A DNA stretch of 64,000 bases from Janthinobacterium violaceinigrum (GTDB lineage Bacteria > Pseudomonadota > Gammaproteobacteria > Burkholderiales > Burkholderiaceae_D). Positions 36,041-44,271 of this stretch are shown piece after piece. Location: assembly GCF_009208555.1 (NCBI RefSeq), contig NZ_WFLI01000005.1, forward strand, positions 124,001-188,000, written 5' to 3'. The position numbers were made by a program, and so were the translations under genes. The notes under the pieces were generated by a model that saw only the letters and a program-made list of their open reading frames with translations, searched no databases and was not told the DNA's origin. How positions within the stretch are numbered: position 1 is the first letter of the stretch; each line of letters opens with the position of its first letter.

Positions 36041-36634
36041 ATGTACACCGATCTTTTCCTGACCTGGTCGCCGGCAGTCCTGCTGGCCGGCTTGCTGCTG
36101 CTGGCCGTGTACCACGACGTGCGCAGCCGCCGCATTCCGAACCGCCTGGTGTTGTCGGGCGCGCTGGCGGGACTGCTGCTCAATTGCGTCATGCCGGCCG
36201 GCGCCGGCCTGCTGACGGCCACGCCGGGCGCGATCGGCTTCTGGCCCGCGCTGGGCGGCCTGGCACTGGGCCTGGCGCTGCTGCTGCCGATGTATGCGCT
36301 CAAGGCGCTGGGCGCCGGCGACGTGAAACTGATGGCCATGGTGGGGGCGTTCGTGGGCCCGTACACCGTCTTCCTTTGTCTGCTGTCCACCTTGCTCGCC
36401 GGCGGCGTGCTGGCACTGGCCGTGGCCGCCTTCCACGGCAGCTTGCGCCAGGTCGCCGGCAACAGCTACCACATGGCCTTGAACAGCTTCATGCGGGCCA
36501 TCGCGGCGCAGCGGCCCGAGATCGATGCGCCGGTCGTGCCTAGCGGCAAGTTGCCCTATGCCATAGCCATCGCCTGCGGCACGTCGCTGTATCTGCTCCT
36601 GGCCGCCAGTGGCCCGCTGGGAATCTTCGCATGA
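36041..36634 (+). CDS. cpaA: Prepilin peptidase CpaA/TadV
   Basis: This 197-residue inner-membrane aspartyl peptidase has about six helices. The two catalytic aspartates are in YHDVRSRRIPN (Asp26) and GAGD (91-94, Asp94). It processes the Flp pilin and TadE-like proteins. The ATG at 36041 gives the usual length for the family; the longer frame from 35936 lacks homology. Confidence 0.9.
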   Translation: MYTDLFLTWSPAVLLAGLLLLAVYHDVRSRRIPNRLVLSGALAGLLLNCVMPAGAGLLTATPGAIGFWPALGGLALGLALLLPMYALKALGAGDVKLMAMVGAFVGPYTVFLCLLSTLLAGGVLALAVAAFHGSLRQVAGNSYHMALNSFMRAIAAQRPEIDAPVVPSGKLPYAIAIACGTSLYLLLAASGPLGIFA

Positions 36635-36661
36635 CCGCTGGCGTCTTCCGTACCCGTACCC

Positions 36662-38023
36662 ATGTCTGCTGATCTGCTTGCCGCACCGGCGTCCCAGCGC
36701 GCACCGCGCACCGTCGACGAGACGGGCTTGCCTTTCTTTTTCCTGGTCGAATTGCTGGTCAAGGTGCTGTTCCAGCGGGGCCAGCTGCACCTGCCGGAAC
36801 TGGCCGCCTACGTCAAGCTGGGCCTGGGCGTGATCGACCCCGTGATCGTCTTCATGCGGCAGGAAAAGATGTGCGAAGTCATGCGCCGCGGCGCCAGCGG
36901 CACGGATGCCGACATCCATTACCAGTTGACGGACAGCGGCCGCCAGCGCGCCCTCGAATGCCTGGCGCGCAATGCCTATGCGGGCCCGTGCCCCGTGCCG
37001 CTGGCTGCCTACAACGCCCAGGTGTCGGCGCAAAGCGTGGCCAACATGCACGTCACGCGCCCGCAGGTGGCGGCCAGCTTCGATGGCGTGGTGGTCAACC
37101 CGGGCGTGCTCGACCAGCTGGGCGCGGCCATGAATTCAGGGCGCGCCATATTCATCTACGGCGCCGCCGGCAGCGGCAAGACCTATCTGGCCGAACGCCT
37201 GCAAGACTTGCTGCAAGGCGCCATCGCCTTGCCATACGCCATCATGGTCGATGGCGAAGTCGTGCCTTTTTATGATCCGGTGCTGCATCTGCCGGCGGCG
37301 CAGCAGCCGCAAGCGCCGGCCGGCATTGAGCGGGCCGTGCAGCTCGACGCGCGCTGGGTGCGCGGCGTGCGCCGCCCGGCCGTGCTCACCGGCGGCGAGC
37401 TGACCCTGGAAATGCTGGACCTGCGCTTCGACAGCGTGACGCGGCTGTACCGCGCGCCGCCCCACCTGAAGGCCAACAACGGCATCTTCATCATCGACGA
37501 CCTGGGGCGCCAGCGCTGCTCGCCGCTGGAACTGATGAACCGCTGGATCGTGCCGATGGACCGCGCCATCGATTACCTGTCGCTGCACAACGGCCATACC
37601 TTCCAGGTGCCGTTCGACGTGGTGGTGGTGTTTTCCTCGAACTTCCTGCCAGAGCGCCTGTCGGATGCGGCCTTCCTGCGCCGCCTGGGCTACAAGATCG
37701 AAGTGCCGGCGCTCAGCGCGGCCCATTATGAAACCGTGTTTCGCCAGACCTGTGCCCGCTACGGGCTGCCCTTCGATGCGGCCGCCTTTGCCTATCTGCT
37801 GCAGCGCCATGCGCGCGGCTCCACGCCCTTGCTGGCCTGTTATCCGCGCGACCTGCTGCGCCAGGTGCGCGACCTGGCCCGCTACGAAGGCACGGCGGCG
37901 CAGCTGAACGAGCAGGTGCTGGACTGGGCCTGGAACAATTATTTTGCCGGCGCCGGCGCCGGCGACAGTCAGGGCGCGCAAGCGAAGGCCGTGCAGGAAC
38001 GGCGCGAACAGAAACCAAGCTGA
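36662..38023 (+). CDS. AAA+ ATPase of the Tad locus, uncharacterised
   Basis: This is a 453-residue protein. Residues 20-105 look like a winged-helix/adaptor module, with a Phe-rich FFFLVELLVKVLF helix. The AAA+ core has Walker A GAAGSGKT at 167-174, Walker B IFIIDD at 275-280, a sensor-1-like VVFSSN at 322-327 and Arg-finger candidates in AFLRRLGYK (337-345). It is not TadA (no VirB11-type features) nor TadZ (no Rec/ParA fold). Position between cpaA and cpaB suggests a pilus-linked remodelling ATPase. Confidence 0.75.
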   Translation: MSADLLAAPASQRAPRTVDETGLPFFFLVELLVKVLFQRGQLHLPELAAYVKLGLGVIDPVIVFMRQEKMCEVMRRGASGTDADIHYQLTDSGRQRALECLARNAYAGPCPVPLAAYNAQVSAQSVANMHVTRPQVAASFDGVVVNPGVLDQLGAAMNSGRAIFIYGAAGSGKTYLAERLQDLLQGAIALPYAIMVDGEVVPFYDPVLHLPAAQQPQAPAGIERAVQLDARWVRGVRRPAVLTGGELTLEMLDLRFDSVTRLYRAPPHLKANNGIFIIDDLGRQRCSPLELMNRWIVPMDRAIDYLSLHNGHTFQVPFDVVVVFSSNFLPERLSDAAFLRRLGYKIEVPALSAAHYETVFRQTCARYGLPFDAAAFAYLLQRHARGSTPLLACYPRDLLRQVRDLARYEGTAAQLNEQVLDWAWNNYFAGAGAGDSQGAQAKAVQERREQKPS

Positions 38024-38039
38024 AGTCAGAGGAAAAACC

Positions 38040-38816
38040 ATGCGAAATACCCGTGCTTTATTGATGTTGCTGCTGGCCCTGGTGCTGGCTGGCGCCGCCG
38101 TGCTGGCGGCGGCGGTCTGGATGGGCGGCCAGAGTACGCCCGCGAGCCAGAAGATCGTCGTGGCCCTGGTCGATATCGGCGTGGGCACGAAGATCAGTCC
38201 GCTCATGTTGCGCAGCATGGACTGGCCCGCAGGCGCGCAGCCGCCGGGCGCCTTTGCCGACAGCAAGGCGCTGGACGGGCGCATCACGCGCACGGCCATC
38301 AGCCTGGGCGAGCCCGTGCTGGAAAGCAAACTGGCGCCGCCGGGCACGACCGGCGGCCTGTCGTCCATCGTGGCCGACGGCAAGCGCGCCATGACCGTGC
38401 GCGTCAACGATGTCGTGGGGGTGGCGGGCTTTGCCTTGCCGGGCAACTTTGTCGACATCCTCGTCAATACCCAGGATGACCGGGCCAAGGCCAGCGGCGG
38501 CGGCGAGCTGGCCATTTCCAAGATCGTGCTCGAGCGCATCCTCGTGCTGGCCGTGGCGCAGGAATCGAACCGCGACGACAACAAGCCCAAGGTGGTCAAT
38601 GCCGTGACCCTGGAATTGACGCCGGACCAGGTGGAAAAGCTGGACCTGGCGCGCAGCGTGGGCGCCTTGTCGCTGGTGCTGCGCAACCAGGTCGATCCGG
38701 CACCCGTCAACACGGGCGGCGCCACCAAGGAGTCGCTGCTGGGGCTGAAGCCGCTGGCACCCGCCGCGGTGCCGCGCGCGGCCGCAGTTGTGCGGCAGGC
38801 GCCGGTGGCGGATTGA
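38040..38816 (+). CDS. cpaB: Flp pilus assembly protein CpaB/RcpC
   Basis: This 258-residue periplasmic protein has an N-terminal membrane anchor (MRNTRALLMLLLALVLAGAA). A SAF-like domain (about 42-105, IVVALVDIGVGTKISPLML) and the RcpC/CpaB core follow (VNDVVGVAGFALPGNFVDIL). AGAGGAA precedes the ATG. CpaB links the secretin to the inner-membrane machinery, but the usual secretin and TadZABC genes do not follow. The stop codon lies inside the antisense remnant of a poly-hydroxybutyrate esterase. Confidence 0.88.
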   Translation: MRNTRALLMLLLALVLAGAAVLAAAVWMGGQSTPASQKIVVALVDIGVGTKISPLMLRSMDWPAGAQPPGAFADSKALDGRITRTAISLGEPVLESKLAPPGTTGGLSSIVADGKRAMTVRVNDVVGVAGFALPGNFVDILVNTQDDRAKASGGGELAISKIVLERILVLAVAQESNRDDNKPKVVNAVTLELTPDQVEKLDLARSVGALSLVLRNQVDPAPVNTGGATKESLLGLKPLAPAAVPRAAAVVRQAPVAD

Positions 38817-38985
38817 TGTCGCGCATCGGCTGCGGTGGCGGTGGCTGCGGTGCGGCTGCCTGCGGCGCCAGGCCAGCGGCGGCCAGCGCCTGCTGGATGG
38901 CTTCGGTGGCGGCGGCCGGCCCCTGGCCCATCAGGTTGCGGGTTGCGGCGCGCATGTGCGCCAGCATGTTGAGAGGTAGTTTCAT
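38707..38985 (-). pseudogene. Truncated poly-hydroxybutyrate esterase/depolymerase
   Basis: The first about 58 codons are an ordinary N-terminus of the PHB-depolymerase-family esterases: MKLPLNMLAHMRAATRNLMG, an Ala/Pro linker, then MRDINPP. The start at 38985 has AGGA five bases ahead. After about 38810 the frame only reads antisense through the cpaB 3' end and stops at 38707, so the alpha/beta-hydrolase domain (normally some 300 residues) is lost. The break coincides with the cpaB stop codon (38814..38816). Confidence 0.7.
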
Positions 38986-39039
38986 GACCATCCTTAACGG
39001 TGCCGCGCATCGGCCGGGTCATCGCCGCGAACCGATACG

Positions 39040-39453
39040 CTAGTGAATTCGCCCTGCGAGCGCCGTCTTGACGACGGTGCTGGCATGCAGGGCACCTAAT
39101 ACGAAAATAGACTCGATGGTGGCCAGTGCCAGTTCCACGGAGACGTCGCTGGCGATGCTGGCCAGTCCCAGCACCTGGATTTGCAGGCGCTGGCCGGCTG
39201 CCTGGATCGCTTCCAGGTCGGCGCGCGAATAGTGCTGCATGCCCAATACCAGGCTTTTACGGGCGACGGTCTGTTTCACCACGTCGGCGTGCGTACCCAG
39301 CTGGTTGCGTATGGCCGTACGGATCAGATCCGTGCGGTTGGAATAAAATCCCTCCTGGACCAGCAGATCGATCTGCCCCAGGTCGATCAAGCCGAGGTTG
39401 ATCGTGATTTTCTCGGATTCCCCAATTTTGGGCTTGCTGTCTTGCTTGGCCAT
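39040..39453 (-). CDS. CopG-like ribbon-helix-helix regulator
   Basis: This 137-residue protein has a ribbon-helix-helix-type N-terminal region (about 12-60: KITINLGLIDLGQIDLLVQE then FYSNRTDLIRTAIRNQL) and a helical C-terminal domain. GGAG lies five bases before the ATG at 39453. It lies upstream of the broken esterase on the same strand, 54 bases away, and probably once regulated it. A perfect inverted repeat TGGCA-N6-TGCCA in its leader is a candidate operator. Confidence 0.75.
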   Translation of the reverse strand: MAKQDSKPKIGESEKITINLGLIDLGQIDLLVQEGFYSNRTDLIRTAIRNQLGTHADVVKQTVARKSLVLGMQHYSRADLEAIQAAGQRLQIQVLGLASIASDVSVELALATIESIFVLGALHASTVVKTALAGRIH

Positions 39454-39473
39454 AAGTCTCCAAAAACTCCATG

Positions 39474-39489
39474 TGGCATCCATTTGCCA
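39474..39489. promoter_or_regulatory. Candidate operator, TGGCA-N6-TGCCA
   Basis: The perfect inverted repeat TGGCATCCATTTGCCA lies 20 bases upstream of the CopG-like start codon. Ribbon-helix-helix proteins bind short palindromes and often repress themselves. No footprint can be shown here. Confidence 0.4.
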
Positions 39490-39586
39490 TCTGTATGGAT
39501 GGTAGTATAGTTCTGAAACACCTCAAGTCAAGCGCGATCTGGCCCGATCGGGGCGCAGGATGGGCCGCCGCAGAGTGAGAATGTCA

Positions 39587-39648
39587 CGTAAAATATATTT
39601 TCGAAGCATGCATTTTTCGTCATGTTTTCTTTGGAAAATATATTGACG
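39587..39648. repeat. AT-rich inverted repeat upstream of the DUF1289 gene
   Basis: The 20-base arms CGTAAAATATATTTTCGAAG (39587..39606) and CTTTGGAAAATATATTGACG (39629..39648) are inverted copies with about four differences. They are separated by 22 bases that contain GCATGC. The AT content stands out from the surroundings. It lies in the divergent region between the CopG-like gene and the DUF1289 gene. Confidence 0.6.
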
Positions 39649-39734
39649 GAAACATTGCATGGCGATGCCGCCGACTCGCCGGCGTGGTTTCGCGGCATAA
39701 TGAAAGCCTTCACGTTTACCGATGCCGCTCCATG

Positions 39735-39959
39735 ATGGTCGATACTCCGCCAGCCGTTCCGCTCCCCTTGCCGTCACCGGTACCGTCGCCCTGCGTCAGC
39801 CTGTGCAAGATGAACCGCGGCAGCGGCTTGTGCGAAGGCTGTTTGCGCACGCTCGACGAGATCATCGCCTGGAGCAAGGCCGACGACGACTTCAAGCGCG
39901 CCGTGTGGGCCGAATTGCCGGGTCGTGAATCACTGCTCGATTTCGAACCCGACTACTGA
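39735..39959 (+). CDS. DUF1289-family small zinc-like protein
   Basis: This 74-residue protein of the DUF1289 family has four Cys in SPCVSLCKMNRGSGLCEGCL, the family hallmark and a probable metal site. A Pro-rich N-terminal stretch precedes it. Start is 39735, or 39732 if the adjacent ATG is used; no ribosome-binding site is evident. It lies eight bases ahead of the metallo-beta-lactamase-fold gene. Confidence 0.8.
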   Translation: MVDTPPAVPLPLPSPVPSPCVSLCKMNRGSGLCEGCLRTLDEIIAWSKADDDFKRAVWAELPGRESLLDFEPDY

Positions 39960-39967
39960 GGACGCCC

Positions 39968-40891
39968 ATGCCGCGATCGCCAGCGCTGTTCCCCGATTCC
40001 ATGCAGGTGTTCGAACGCGGCTGGCTGTCGTCGAATAACATCCTGTTCCAGGGCAGGGACGACACGGCCCTGATCGACAGCGGCTATGTCACGCATGCGC
40101 CGCAAACCCTGGCCCTGCTGCGCCACAGCCTGGCCGGCCGGCCGCTGGAGCGGCTGTTCAATACGCACCTGCACTCCGACCATTGCGGCGGCAACGCGCT
40201 GCTGCAAGCCGCATATGGCTGTCATACGGCCATTCCCTCCTCGGAAGCGGACAAGGTGGCGGCGTGGGACGTCGACGCCCTCAGCTTCCAGGCCACGGGC
40301 CAGCAGTGCCCGCGCTTCGGCTTCGACGCCACCGTCTCGCCCGGCGACACCTTTAGCATGGCCGACATGGCCTGGCAAGCGCTGGGCGCGCCGGGCCACG
40401 ATCCGCACTCGCTGATCTTTTACTGCGCCCAGGAGGGCATCCTCATTTCCGCCGACGCCCTGTGGGAAAACGGCTTTGGCGTGATCTTCCCCGAACTCGA
40501 TGGCGGCTCCGGCTTTCCTGAGGCGCGCGCCACCCTGGACCTGATCGCCAGCCTGGACGTGCGCGTGGTGATCCCCGGCCACGGGCGGCCGTTCCAGGAT
40601 GCCGCCGGCGCCCTGCAGCGCGCCTATTCGCGCCTCGACTACCTGGCGTCCGATCCCGTGCGCAACGCGCAGAATGCGGTGAAAGTGCTGCTGAAATTCC
40701 TGCTGCTGGAACGCCAGCGCATCGCCCTTGCCGAGATACCCGCGCTGCTGCGCGGCATGCCCATATTTGAAGAGGCCAACCGGCGCTTCCTGCGCCAGGA
40801 AACGGCCGCGCTGGCCGAATGGGCCGTCTCGCAACTGTTGAGGGCTGCAGCGGCACGCGTCGAGGGTGAGTACTTGCTTAACGAGGGGTGA
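39968..40891 (+). CDS. Metallo-beta-lactamase-fold hydrolase
   Basis: This 307-residue MBL-fold enzyme has the metal motif THLHSDHCGGN (His67, His69, Asp71, His72), a later GAPGHDPHS and the terminal IPGHGRPF, so all ligand positions are present. It has no signal peptide. The C-terminal 80 residues are helical. Glyoxalase II-like or lactonase-like activity is possible; nothing in the context decides. It shares a transcript with DUF1289. Confidence 0.85.
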   Translation: MPRSPALFPDSMQVFERGWLSSNNILFQGRDDTALIDSGYVTHAPQTLALLRHSLAGRPLERLFNTHLHSDHCGGNALLQAAYGCHTAIPSSEADKVAAWDVDALSFQATGQQCPRFGFDATVSPGDTFSMADMAWQALGAPGHDPHSLIFYCAQEGILISADALWENGFGVIFPELDGGSGFPEARATLDLIASLDVRVVIPGHGRPFQDAAGALQRAYSRLDYLASDPVRNAQNAVKVLLKFLLLERQRIALAEIPALLRGMPIFEEANRRFLRQETAALAEWAVSQLLRAAAARVEGEYLLNEG

Positions 40892-40989
40892 TGCGCGGGC
40901 GCAATAAATTCAGCACGATCGTACTTTTTCTGCACTATAATCAACGTTCAGTGTTTTTTACGTCCGATCAACTTTCCAGCGAGTCCGCC

Positions 40990-41943
40990 ATGGCATTGCC
41001 TGTTGCGTTGCAAAACCTCTCCTTACCCGTTATCGCGTCGCCGATGTTCATCGCCAGCGGCCCGGCCCTCGTCGCGGCGCAGTGCAAGGCCGGCATCGTC
41101 GGATCCTTTCCCGCCCTGAACGCGCGTCCCGCCGAATTGCTCGACACCTGGCTCACGGAGCTGCAGGCCGAGCTGGCCGCCTTCCAGGCCGCCAATCCCG
41201 ACAAGAAAGTGGGACCGATCGCCGTCAACCAGATCGTGCACCAGTCGAACGACCGCCTCGCGCATGACGTGGAAGTGTGCGTCAAACACCAGATCCCCAT
41301 CATCATTTCCTCGCTGCGCGCGCCGCCCAAGGAAATGCTCGACGCCATCCACAGCTATGGCGGCATCGTGCTGCATGACGTGATCTCGATCCGCCACGCG
41401 AAAAAGGCGCTGGAGGCGGGTGTCGATGGCCTGATCCTGGTGGCCAGCGGCGCCGGCGGCCATGCGGGCACCCTGTCGCCGTTCGCGCTGGTGGGCGAAG
41501 TGCGCAAATTCTTTGACGGTCCGCTGGCGCTGTCGGGCTCCATCGCCACGGGCGACGCCGTGCTGGCCGCGCAAGCGATGGGCGCGGACTTTGCCTACAT
41601 CGGCTCGCGCTGGCTGGCCACCAAGGAATCGAACGTCAGCGACGGCTACCGCGACGCCATCGTCGATTCCAGCGCGGCGGACATCGTCTACACGAACCTG
41701 TTTACCGGCGTGCACGGCAACTATCTGAAGAAATCGATCGTCGCGGCCGGACTCGATCCGGAAGCCTTGCCCGAAGCGGACAAGAGTTCGATGAATTTTG
41801 GTTCGGGCAGCGCCAAGGCCTGGCGCGACATCTGGGGCGCGGGCCAGGGCGTGGGCTTGATGGATGACGTGCCGAGCGTTGAAGAGATGGTGGCGCGCCT
41901 GAAGGCCGAATACGATGCGGCGCGCGCGCGGCTGAAGCTGTAA
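40990..41943 (+). CDS. Nitronate monooxygenase
   Basis: This 317-residue FMN-dependent TIM-barrel enzyme oxidises alkyl nitronates (such as propionate 3-nitronate). It starts ALQNLSLPVIASPMFIASGP and has the FMN-phosphate segment LVASGAGGHAGTLSPFAL and GADFAYIGSRWLAT. A TATAAT at 40936..40941 may be its -10. It is monocistronic and converges with hpt, with a hairpin element between them. Confidence 0.88.
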   Translation: MALPVALQNLSLPVIASPMFIASGPALVAAQCKAGIVGSFPALNARPAELLDTWLTELQAELAAFQAANPDKKVGPIAVNQIVHQSNDRLAHDVEVCVKHQIPIIISSLRAPPKEMLDAIHSYGGIVLHDVISIRHAKKALEAGVDGLILVASGAGGHAGTLSPFALVGEVRKFFDGPLALSGSIATGDAVLAAQAMGADFAYIGSRWLATKESNVSDGYRDAIVDSSAADIVYTNLFTGVHGNYLKKSIVAAGLDPEALPEADKSSMNFGSGSAKAWRDIWGAGQGVGLMDDVPSVEEMVARLKAEYDAARARLKL

Positions 41944-41956
41944 CGTTGGTGAGGAT

Positions 41957-41986
41957 GTCGGATAACGCGCTGCGCGCCAATCCGAC
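41957..41986. repeat. REP-like hairpin GTCGGAT...ATCCGAC
   Basis: GTCGGAT (41957..41963) and ATCCGAC (41980..41986) enclose a GC inner hairpin (CGCGCTGCGCG). It resembles the two units at 45151..45225 in outer-arm sequence. It sits between convergent genes and may stop transcription or stabilise mRNA ends. Confidence 0.6.
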
Positions 41987-41998
41987 CACCATCATGAA

Positions 41999-42580
41999 TC
42001 ACTCCTGCTTCAAATCCTCGGGCTTGATGGCCCACAGGCCCGGCAGGTTGCGCCAGTAGCCATATGCATCCATGCCGAAGCCGACGACGAAGCGGTTCGG
42101 GATCACCAGGCCGACGATATCGGCTTGCACGGGCTTTTTCTTGCCGATGGCCTTGTCGGCAAACACGGCCAGGATCACTTCGGAGGCACCCATGTCCAGC
42201 AAGCGCTGCTTGACGTGCGCCAGGGTTTCGCCTTCGTCCAGGATGTCGTCGAGCACGATGACGGTGCGGCCCGCTACATTCGAGCGGGGGATGACTTTCC
42301 ACACCACTTCGCCACCCTTGTCGTCGTCGCCGTAGCGGCTGACGTGGATATAGTCGAACTCGAGCGGAAAGCTCAGTTGTGGCAGCAGGTTGCCCGTAAA
42401 CACGACGGCGCCGCCCATCACGCCCAGCACCAGCGGGAATTCCTGCGAATCCTCGGCGTTGAAGCGCGTGTTGAGCACATCGGCCATGCGCGTGATCGAC
42501 GCCTGCACGGTATCTTGGTCGAACAGCAGTTCCGCGTTCTTGATCAGGTCACGGGCACGGTTGTGATGAAATTCTTGCAT
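41999..42580 (-). CDS. hpt: Hypoxanthine-guanine phosphoribosyltransferase
   Basis: This purine-salvage enzyme of about 193 residues carries the PRPP-binding loop VIVLDDILDEGETL (107-120). The ends (VMGGAVVFTGNLLPQL, FVVGFGMDAYGYWRNLPGLW) fit the bacterial type. Start at 42580 has AAGAG just ahead; an in-frame ATG at 42592 would add four residues. It follows the CoA ligase gene by 63 bases on the same strand, probably with its own promoter. Confidence 0.9.
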   Translation of the reverse strand: MQEFHHNRARDLIKNAELLFDQDTVQASITRMADVLNTRFNAEDSQEFPLVLGVMGGAVVFTGNLLPQLSFPLEFDYIHVSRYGDDDKGGEVVWKVIPRSNVAGRTVIVLDDILDEGETLAHVKQRLLDMGASEVILAVFADKAIGKKKPVQADIVGLVIPNRFVVGFGMDAYGYWRNLPGLWAIKPEDLKQE

Positions 42581-42643
42581 GGACTCTTGCATGGCGATGA
42601 ATGGGGCTGATGGTCAATGCCGGTATTATCCCGCAAATCGGCC

Positions 42644-43900
42644 TTATTTGTAATCGCGCATGTCGTCGATGATCTTGCCATCCTGCGCCAGGCTGCCCAC
42701 GGCCACGAGCACCACGTCGCCGCGCAGCTTGGTCAGTTCGCGGATCGAGCCGATGATGGCCTCGGTGCCGCTGGCGTCATGCGGATCGTCGACTTCGCAA
42801 TGCAAAGCCATCTCGTCGTTGGCCATGCGTCCGGACACCACCAGCCGCGCCTTCCTGATCTGCGGGTGGCGGCGCGCGATTTCATGCACCTGCGACGGAT
42901 GCACGAACATGGCGCGCACCTTGGTGGTCTGGTCGGCGCGTCCCATCCAGCCGCGGATGCGCGTATTCGTGCGCCCGCACGGCGATGCCGGCGCATCCGT
43001 CAGCACGGCCGACAGGTCTCCCGTGGCAAAGCGGATCAGCGGGTAGTCGGCATTGAAGACGGTGACGACGACTTCGCCCACTTCGCCCGGCGCGACGGGC
43101 ATGCCGCTGCCGGGGTGGACGATTTCGAGCAGCACGTTTTCATCGATCACCATGCCCGGATTGAGCTTGCCATTGCTGGCCGTTTCATAGGCGATGCTGC
43201 CGATATCGGCCGAGGCATAGGTCTGGAACACGTGCGGCACGCCGTTCGCGGCAAACCAGCTGCGCAGGGATTCGGGCAAGGCTTCCGCGCCCATCACGGC
43301 CTTGGTGACGCTGCTGATGTCGGCGCCCATTTCGCGCGCCTTTTCGATGATCAGTTTCAGGAACGACGGCGTGCCGATATACGTGTCCGGCTTCAGGTCG
43401 ACCATCGCCTGCACCTGCATTTCCGTCTGGCCGATGCCGGCCGGGATGACGGTGCAGCCCAGGCGCGCGGCGCCCCCTTCGACCATGAAGGCGGCCGGCG
43501 TGAAGTGGTACGAAAAGCAGTTCTGCAGCAAGCCGCCGGCGCGCACGCCGGCCGCATACATGGGCCGCGCGAAGCGCCACCAGTCGGGGCCGCGGCCTTC
43601 CGGGTCGAAGATGGGGCCGGGCGAGACAAACACGCGCGACAGCGCATTCTTCGGCGTCGTGTTCAAGCCGCCGAACGGCAGGGCGTCGTGCTGCAATTGC
43701 TTGAGGTCGGACTTGCGCGTCACGGGCAGTTGCGCCAGCGCGGCGCGGCTGGTGATGTCGGCGGCGTTGACGCCATCAAGGATGCGGGCCCAGCCCGGCG
43801 CCGTTTGCGCGCGCGCGATCAGCTGCGGCAGGCCGGCCATCAATTCGCGTTCGCGCTCTTCGGGCGCGCGTGCTTCCAGACTGTCGAGCGTATCGGTCAT
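42644..43900 (-). CDS. PaaK-like acyl/aryl-CoA ligase
   Basis: This 418-residue AMP-forming ligase of the phenylacetate-CoA ligase family has a start typical of PaaK-like proteins, a middle region FVSPGPIFDPEG and a C-terminal GRADQTTKVRAMFVHPSQVHE. The last contains the Lys-bearing hinge region. The phosphate-binding TSG-type loop is weak, so activity is less certain than for the larger ligase at 49555. It overlaps the YjbR gene by four bases and ends the Liv-type operon. Substrate is probably an aromatic or branched acid. Confidence 0.82.
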   Translation of the reverse strand: MTDTLDSLEARAPEERERELMAGLPQLIARAQTAPGWARILDGVNAADITSRAALAQLPVTRKSDLKQLQHDALPFGGLNTTPKNALSRVFVSPGPIFDPEGRGPDWWRFARPMYAAGVRAGGLLQNCFSYHFTPAAFMVEGGAARLGCTVIPAGIGQTEMQVQAMVDLKPDTYIGTPSFLKLIIEKAREMGADISSVTKAVMGAEALPESLRSWFAANGVPHVFQTYASADIGSIAYETASNGKLNPGMVIDENVLLEIVHPGSGMPVAPGEVGEVVVTVFNADYPLIRFATGDLSAVLTDAPASPCGRTNTRIRGWMGRADQTTKVRAMFVHPSQVHEIARRHPQIRKARLVVSGRMANDEMALHCEVDDPHDASGTEAIIGSIRELTKLRGDVVLVAVGSLAQDGKIIDDMRDYK

Positions 43901-44256
43901 GTTGCGGATTCTCCAATGTCACGTTGCAGTTTTTTCGTCAGCCTGGCAAAAATCAGGCTGTATGAGCGGTGCAGCAGGGCCGCCATTTCCCCGTCGTCGA
44001 GCGCATCGGGGCTGGCGATATACACCCACTTGGCCCGTGCCAGGTACGGCGCCGGGCGGATGCCGGGGCGGTCCGTCAATTCCAGGAAGCGTTCCGCATC
44101 GACCTTGAAGCTCATGCCGCGCGTGCTGTGCGCTTCCGCGCCGCACAGCGCGAACATCCGGCCACCGACGCAAAACGCCAGCACGTTCGTCCATTTGATG
44201 TCTTGCGTCGCGCCGGGAAAGCCGCGGCACACTTGCTTCGCCCGTTCCAGGTCCAT
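43897..44256 (-). CDS. YjbR/MmcQ-family protein
   Basis: This is a 119-residue CyaY-like fold protein of the YjbR/MmcQ family (DLERAKQVCRGFPGATQDIK, with RAKWVYIASPDAL late). Members are often called DNA-binding, but roles are unproven. It is inserted between the Liv ATPase gene and the PaaK-like ligase gene, overlapping the latter by four bases (ATGA), so it is expressed with the transporter. Confidence 0.85.
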   Translation of the reverse strand: MDLERAKQVCRGFPGATQDIKWTNVLAFCVGGRMFALCGAEAHSTRGMSFKVDAERFLELTDRPGIRPAPYLARAKWVYIASPDALDDGEMAALLHRSYSLIFARLTKKLQRDIGESAT

Positions 44257-44271
44257 GCTTTGCTTCCTGCG

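Noticed and set aside
39474..39489. Sigma54-like reading of the TGGCA...TGCCA site
   Set aside because: GG and GC are nine, not ten, bases apart, so it does not meet the sigma54 spacing; a palindromic operator is more likely.
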